Made by a program: the position numbers and the translations under genes. Of a stretch of 64,000 nucleotides of DNA, positions 59,789 to 64,000 are shown in pieces (within the stretch, counting starts at the first letter, position 1; every line of letters begins with the position of its first letter). A model generated the notes under the pieces. That model did not search any database. It saw only the letters and a list, made by a program, of their open reading frames with translations, and was not told the origin of the DNA. This DNA comes from Paractinoplanes bogorensis. Its GTDB lineage: Bacteria > Actinomycetota > Actinomycetes > Mycobacteriales > Micromonosporaceae. The DNA is taken from NCBI RefSeq assembly GCF_018829635.1, contig NZ_JAHKKG010000013.1:186001-250000 (forward strand), read 5' to 3'.

Positions 59789-61261
59789 ATGCGGATCCCG
59801 CGCGGACTCGACGCGCTGCTCCCGGCGGGCACGCTCGCCGCGGTGGCGGCCGTCCTCGCCGCGCTGCTGCTGCCGGCCGACACCGCCAACCCGATCATCG
59901 TGCTGGTCGACCTGGTCCTGATCGCCGCGCTGACCTACCTGTTCCACCGCACCGGACGGGTGCCCGGGCTGGCCCGCCCGGCCGCCCGGTTCTGGGCCGG
60001 GCTGTCCTACGCGCTCGGGGCGTACAGCCTCGGCATGGCCGTCGACTTCACGGCACTGCTGGTCACCGCCGTCACCGGCCGCGAGATCCCGATGTACGGC
60101 GCACAGATCGTCTACCCCCTGGCCGGGCTGGTGATCCTGTACGCCGTCTTCCGCTACCCGACCACCACCCAGAGCCGTTCCGAGCGGCTGCGGGTCGGGC
60201 TCGACGTCGGCATCGTGCTGCTCGGCGCGGCCTCGTTCATCTGGTACTTCACGGTCAGCCCGCGCTGGACCCCCGGCGACAACCTGCTCTGGCTGTCCGA
60301 CGCCCTCGCGCTGCCGGTGATGGTGCTGGTCGCCGGGTTCGGGGTGCTGCGGGTCGCGTTCGCCGGGGCCAAGCTGCTCGAACGCCGTACGCTGGCCTGC
60401 TTCCTGGTCTGCATCGTCGTGTCCGGCTTCGCCACCGCGGTGCCGGGCAGCCGCGACCGGGTGCCGATGGCCTCGACCGTGCTGCTTCTCCTGGCCCAAT
60501 TGGTGTCCATCGTGGGGGCGCTGATCCAGCTGCGCGCGACCACGGGCGGTGAGGTGCGGGCCGAGCGACGTTCCCGTCGTACGGTCAGCCTTCTTCCGTA
60601 CGGGGCCTCGGCCGCCGCGTTCGGTCTGTTGATCATCGTGGTGGCGCCCGACCTGGACTGGCGCCGCTGGGGCGTGCTGGTCGCCGTGGGAGCCGTGATG
60701 CTGCTGGTCACGGTGCGTCAGCTGGCCGCCATGCGGGAGAACGACCAGCTCCTCGCGGCCAACCGGGTCCTCACCGAGAAACTGCGCCACCAGGCCTGGC
60801 ACGACGAGCTGACCGGGCTCGGCAACCGCGCCCAGTTCATCCACCGGATCGCCGGCAGCGGCGGCGACACCGCGGTGCTGCTGCTCGACCTCGACGGGTT
60901 CAAGGCCGTCAACGACACGCTCGGCCACGACGCGGGCGACCGGCTGTTGTGCGAGGTCGCGTCCCGGATCACCGGCGAGGCCGGCGACGCCACCGTGTTC
61001 CGGCTCGGCGGCGACGAGTTCGTGGTGCTCGCCGCGCGCCCGGCCGACGACATCGCGCGGCTGGCCGACCGGCTGGTCGCGGCGATCGCGGAGCCGGCCG
61101 TGCTGGACGGTCGCGAGGTGCGCGTGGGCGCCAGCATCGGCATCACGTTCGTCGGCGACGCCGGCCCCGAGGCGGCCGAGCTGCTGCGCCGGGCCGACGC
61201 CGCCATGTACGCGGTCAAGTCAGCCGGCAAGAACAACTGGCGGGTCAGCGCGGGCGCCTGA
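59789..61261 (+). CDS. Membrane diguanylate cyclase (GGDEF), paralogue of 16721-18214
   Basis: A 490-residue protein with eight or nine helices in residues 1-320 and a C-terminal GGDEF domain (DGFKAVNDTLGHDAGDRLLC, FRLGGDEFVVLA). The catalytic residues are intact, but the RxxD inhibitory site present in the paralogue is missing. The shared SLLPYGA-AFG stretch just before the last helices links both proteins. ATG 59789 is used. It diverges from the GH2 gene. Confidence 0.93.
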   Translation: MRIPRGLDALLPAGTLAAVAAVLAALLLPADTANPIIVLVDLVLIAALTYLFHRTGRVPGLARPAARFWAGLSYALGAYSLGMAVDFTALLVTAVTGREIPMYGAQIVYPLAGLVILYAVFRYPTTTQSRSERLRVGLDVGIVLLGAASFIWYFTVSPRWTPGDNLLWLSDALALPVMVLVAGFGVLRVAFAGAKLLERRTLACFLVCIVVSGFATAVPGSRDRVPMASTVLLLLAQLVSIVGALIQLRATTGGEVRAERRSRRTVSLLPYGASAAAFGLLIIVVAPDLDWRRWGVLVAVGAVMLLVTVRQLAAMRENDQLLAANRVLTEKLRHQAWHDELTGLGNRAQFIHRIAGSGGDTAVLLLDLDGFKAVNDTLGHDAGDRLLCEVASRITGEAGDATVFRLGGDEFVVLAARPADDIARLADRLVAAIAEPAVLDGREVRVGASIGITFVGDAGPEAAELLRRADAAMYAVKSAGKNNWRVSAGA

Positions 61262-61280
61262 CGATCTTTATCCTGGCCCG

Positions 61281-62999
61281 ATGTCCTCGTTGCTCGCCCC
61301 GGACAAGCCGGGCCTGCGACCGCGTCACCTCTTCGCCGTGGTGCTGCCGGTCGTGGCCGCCATGGTGGCGGTGCCGGCCCTGCTCGACCTGGCCGGCAGC
61401 GACCAGCGGCAGATCATTCTCGACAACAGCGCCGACCCGCCCGGCGACATCGTCCTGGCCTGGGCCAAGCTGCTCGTCCTGGTCGCGCTGTGGCTGATCG
61501 GCCTGGTCGGCGGCGTGTGGGCCGTCGTCCGCGGCGCCGGACCGTTCGCATCCTGGTGGAAGGGGATCAAGCAGCTCCCGATCTTCGCGCTCGGCCTGAT
61601 CGCCGCGGCCGGTGGCACGGCGCTCGCGACCTGGGCGATCGCGGGCGCTGTCATCGGCCCGGCGACCCTCGTCCTGCTCATCGCGGTGCAGCTCCTGGGC
61701 GCTCTCGTGGCCGTGCGGATCCTGCTGGCGGGGATCGCCCGCGTCGTCGGCGGCCCGCGACCGTCGTGGCGTCAGGCCATCCTGTTCCTGCTGGGTGGCG
61801 TCGTGCTGCCGGCCTTCCTCACGTACGGACTCCTTCGGCTCGACGTCCCGGCAGTGGCGCTGGTCATGATCGTCGTGCTGGCCGCGCAGGTGTCGCTGGC
61901 CGCCGCCCCGCACGTGCGGGAAACGGGGGAGTCGCGCCCGCCCCGGCTTTGGCCCGCCGTCCTGGTGCTGGTGGTGGCGGTCCTCATCCCGTACGGGATG
62001 ACGAAGTTGAACTTGACCCACGAGCCGCCGATCCGGTTCAACGCGCACGGACCGTCGACCGCGGTGGCCGTGGCCTGGCCGGCCGGCCGGCACCCGGTGA
62101 TCGCGACCGTCGGCGGGGCCTGGTTCTGCGACGACGACCTGTGCGAGACGTTCACCGACGTCAGCGGCGGCGGGCCGGCGGTGCCCGGGTTCGGCACGGC
62201 GACCGTCGGCCCGGACGGTGCGGTGATCAAGACAGCCGTGACCGGTGGCCCCGACCAGGGCGGCCCGTTCGTGCAGTACGGGAGATGCGTACGGGAAGGA
62301 TGCTCGATGGCGTGGCTCCCGGTGCGCGCGTCCGCCCGCGAGAAGATCGACCTCACCGCCCGCACCGAGGTGGCCGGAGCCTCCGCCCCCGACGGAGCAT
62401 TGTGGCTGTTCGTGGCGCTCTCCATCCCCGGCAAGTACAAATACTCGCTGATCCGCTGCGCCGACGTCCCCTGCACCGCGCCGCAACGCCACGACATCGG
62501 CGTCCTCGACCGGACGCCTTCCGACGGTTACTCCGATGGCGACCGTGCCCGCCTGTCCATCGGCGCCGACGGCCGCCCGTCCGCGTCGTTCTGGCTCGGC
62601 CACGGCATCGTCCGCTTCACCTGCGACCCGGTAACTTGTGCCGCCCCGAAACAGTCGGACGAGGTCGTCGGCCCGCCCGACTCCTACCTGGTAGCCAACG
62701 GCGAGCTGCGCCGCGGCGAAAGCTCGGTGCCGATCTCAGGCGAGGCAGTCGCCGCTGTCGCGGCCGGTTCCACCGTCTACGTCACCAGCGCGCTCCCGGC
62801 CCGCGCCACCCCGGGCTTCCACCTCAACTTCGGCCCCGAACCGCAGCACTGGCTGCAGGTCCTGTGGCGCTGCGACGACCGATGCACCCGTACGCCGCTC
62901 GACTTCTACTCCGGCGACGCGCGGAAATCCCTGCTGGCCGTGGCCCCCGACGGCCGGGCCTTGATCGTCCGCGACGACGGCATCGTCCTGTCCGGGTAG
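61281..62999 (+). CDS. Seven-TM protein with extracellular domain carrying five Cys pairs
   Basis: A 572-residue protein I cannot assign to a family. Seven helices fill residues 15-245, leaving a C-terminal domain of about 310 residues outside the cell. That domain contains five short Cys-pair motifs (CDDDLC, CVREGC, CADVPC, CDPVTC, CDDRC), each following a W/F/L-rich strand, suggesting disulfide-stapled repeats such as propeller blades. It starts at ATG 61281, 19 bases after the GGDEF stop, and may share its transcript. Confidence 0.78.
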   Translation: MSSLLAPDKPGLRPRHLFAVVLPVVAAMVAVPALLDLAGSDQRQIILDNSADPPGDIVLAWAKLLVLVALWLIGLVGGVWAVVRGAGPFASWWKGIKQLPIFALGLIAAAGGTALATWAIAGAVIGPATLVLLIAVQLLGALVAVRILLAGIARVVGGPRPSWRQAILFLLGGVVLPAFLTYGLLRLDVPAVALVMIVVLAAQVSLAAAPHVRETGESRPPRLWPAVLVLVVAVLIPYGMTKLNLTHEPPIRFNAHGPSTAVAVAWPAGRHPVIATVGGAWFCDDDLCETFTDVSGGGPAVPGFGTATVGPDGAVIKTAVTGGPDQGGPFVQYGRCVREGCSMAWLPVRASAREKIDLTARTEVAGASAPDGALWLFVALSIPGKYKYSLIRCADVPCTAPQRHDIGVLDRTPSDGYSDGDRARLSIGADGRPSASFWLGHGIVRFTCDPVTCAAPKQSDEVVGPPDSYLVANGELRRGESSVPISGEAVAAVAAGSTVYVTSALPARATPGFHLNFGPEPQHWLQVLWRCDDRCTRTPLDFYSGDARKSLLAVAPDGRALIVRDDGIVLSG

Positions 63000-63053
63000 C
63001 GATCTGCGGGCCTGGTCGTCCACTATGGCGGGGGACTGCTGACTAGGGGGATC

Positions 63054-64000
63054 ATGTACGACGTCATTGTGGTCGGGGCCCGCGTTGCCGGGTCGCCGCT
63101 GGCCATGTTGCTCGCCCGCAAGGGATTCCGGACGCTGCTGGTCGATCGGGCCACCTTTCCCAGCGACACCGTCTCCACCCACGTGATCCATCCGCCGGGC
63201 GCGTCGGCGCTGCAGCGGTGGGGTCTGCTCGACGACGTGGTGGCGACCGGGGTGCCGCCGGTCGGGCGCTACTCGTTCGACTTCGGGCCGCTGCAGCTCG
63301 CCGGGGCGCCGGGCACGGCCGATTCCCCGTACGCGTACGCGCCGCGCCGCCAGTTGCTCGACAAGATCCTGCTCGACGCGGCGGCGAAGGCCGGGGTCGA
63401 GGTGCGTGAGGGCTACACGGTCGAAGAGGTGCTCGTCGAGGACGGCGCGGTCGTCGGCATCCGGGGCGCCGACGGGACGGTCGAGCGGGCGCGCGTGGTC
63501 GTCGGGGCCGACGGGCGCAACTCCGTCGTGGCCAAGGCGACCAGCCCGGCCGCGTACGAGGATCGCCCCGCGCTCACCGTGGGCTACTACTCGTACTGGA
63601 GCAACCTGCCGACCGACACCTTCGAGGCGTACAGCCGGCCGGGCCGCGGGTGGGCCGTGTGCCCGACCAACGACGACCTCACCCTGGTCATCGGCGGGTG
63701 GCCGCACGCCGAGCTGGCCGAGCACCGCAACGACGTCGAGAACACGATGATGGCGATGTTCGAGTCGGCCCCCGCGTTCGCCGAGAGGATCAAGGACGCG
63801 AAGCGGGAGGAGAAGATCGTCGGGGCTTCGGTGCCGAACTACTTCCGGGTCCCGTACGGGAAAGGGTGGGCTCTGGTCGGCGACTCCGGCTACAGCCGCG
63901 ACTTCATCACGGCGCAGGGCATCACCGACGCCTTCCTCGACGCCGAAAGCCTGGCGCAGGCGCTCGACGAGACGCTGGGCGGCGGCACGGCGTGGGACGA
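63054..64000 (+). CDS. FAD-dependent monooxygenase/oxidoreductase (3' partial)
   Basis: Runs off the window end; 315 codons are visible from ATG 63054. The N-terminus YDVIVVGARVAGSPLAMLLA is the FAD dinucleotide-binding motif (GxGxxG-like, here GARVAG), followed by DG-type VVGADGRNSVV near residue 150 and the GD motif WALVGDSGYSRDF near 275. This is the PHBH-type flavoprotein hydroxylase layout; the substrate is unknown. The start has only a weak ribosome site. Confidence 0.9.
   Translation, partial: MYDVIVVGARVAGSPLAMLLARKGFRTLLVDRATFPSDTVSTHVIHPPGASALQRWGLLDDVVATGVPPVGRYSFDFGPLQLAGAPGTADSPYAYAPRRQLLDKILLDAAAKAGVEVREGYTVEEVLVEDGAVVGIRGADGTVERARVVVGADGRNSVVAKATSPAAYEDRPALTVGYYSYWSNLPTDTFEAYSRPGRGWAVCPTNDDLTLVIGGWPHAELAEHRNDVENTMMAMFESAPAFAERIKDAKREEKIVGASVPNYFRVPYGKGWALVGDSGYSRDFITAQGITDAFLDAESLAQALDETLGGGTAWD

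Noticed and set aside
1..64000. tRNA, rRNA, IS elements or prophage
   Set aside because: I found no tRNA-like cloverleaf by eye, no transposase or integrase motif and no terminal inverted repeats; short ncRNAs cannot be excluded.

Overview
The window is very GC-rich DNA (about 72% by eye) with densely packed genes, GTG starts, four-base stop/start overlaps, SigE-type sigma and AfsR/SARP-type regulators, and many secreted multidomain glycosidases. This fits a filamentous soil actinomycete. I would guess Micromonosporaceae, close to Actinoplanes, but the sequence alone does not prove the genus. I see no rRNA or tRNA gene, CRISPR array, transposase or phage gene. It reads as ordinary chromosome with a strong accessory and secretome flavour.

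Layout. Positions 1-4530 hold a GAF/PAS sensor kinase cut by the window edge, then a coupled trio: SigE-type sigma factor, membrane protein with three copies of a ~45-residue repeat, and an amidoligase-like enzyme. Positions 4534-9368 hold a lipoprotein sulfatase, a secreted PI-PLC-like enzyme and a membrane GGDEF-EAL protein. Positions 9320-12688 (minus) form a minor-pseudopilin operon whose largest product carries ricin-type lectin repeats. Positions 12736-18716 hold a methyltransferase, LLM oxidoreductase, YceI protein, SnoaL-like protein, GlxA-type regulator, GGDEF protein and cupin. Positions 18887-24581 form a co-directional MoxR-DUF58-VWA set followed by a PDZ-less HtrA-like protease and an OmpR-type two-component pair. 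Positions 24633-31797 hold a MaoC-like protein, a secreted protein, an LPITG remnant, a NaChBac-like channel, a large SARP/AfsR-type regulator and membrane proteins. Positions 31936-38784 hold a spore-photoproduct-lyase-like radical SAM protein, an ABC exporter with a NarL-type two-component system, and an epoxide hydrolase divergent from a CGNR zinc-finger protein.

Positions 38881-48017 look like one carbohydrate-use unit: a 1113-residue secreted protein (PA14, propeller, CBM, ricin, DUF1080), a GH3 enzyme, an MFS sugar transporter and a double-length ROK regulator reading away from them across a perfect operator-like dyad. Positions 48018-48302 carry five copies of a 12-bp palindrome. Positions 48303-56352 hold an APH-like kinase, a stand-alone mraY, a LysR regulator, a substrate-binding/decarboxylase-like protein, a MOSC-reductase-ferredoxin fusion, a GH43 protein, an acetyltransferase and a small membrane protein. 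Positions 56480-64000 hold a GH2 protein, a third GGDEF protein, a seven-TM protein with five Cys pairs, and a FAD oxidoreductase cut by the window end.

Themes: cyclic-di-GMP signalling (three membrane GGDEF proteins), plant-type polysaccharide and sulfate-ester degradation, and two-component control of the envelope. The non-routine signals are the sigma/repeat/amidoligase trio, the lectin pseudopilin operon, the palindrome array, a duplicated dyad at a divergent promoter, and five places where the end of a gene has been tandemly copied just past its stop codon.
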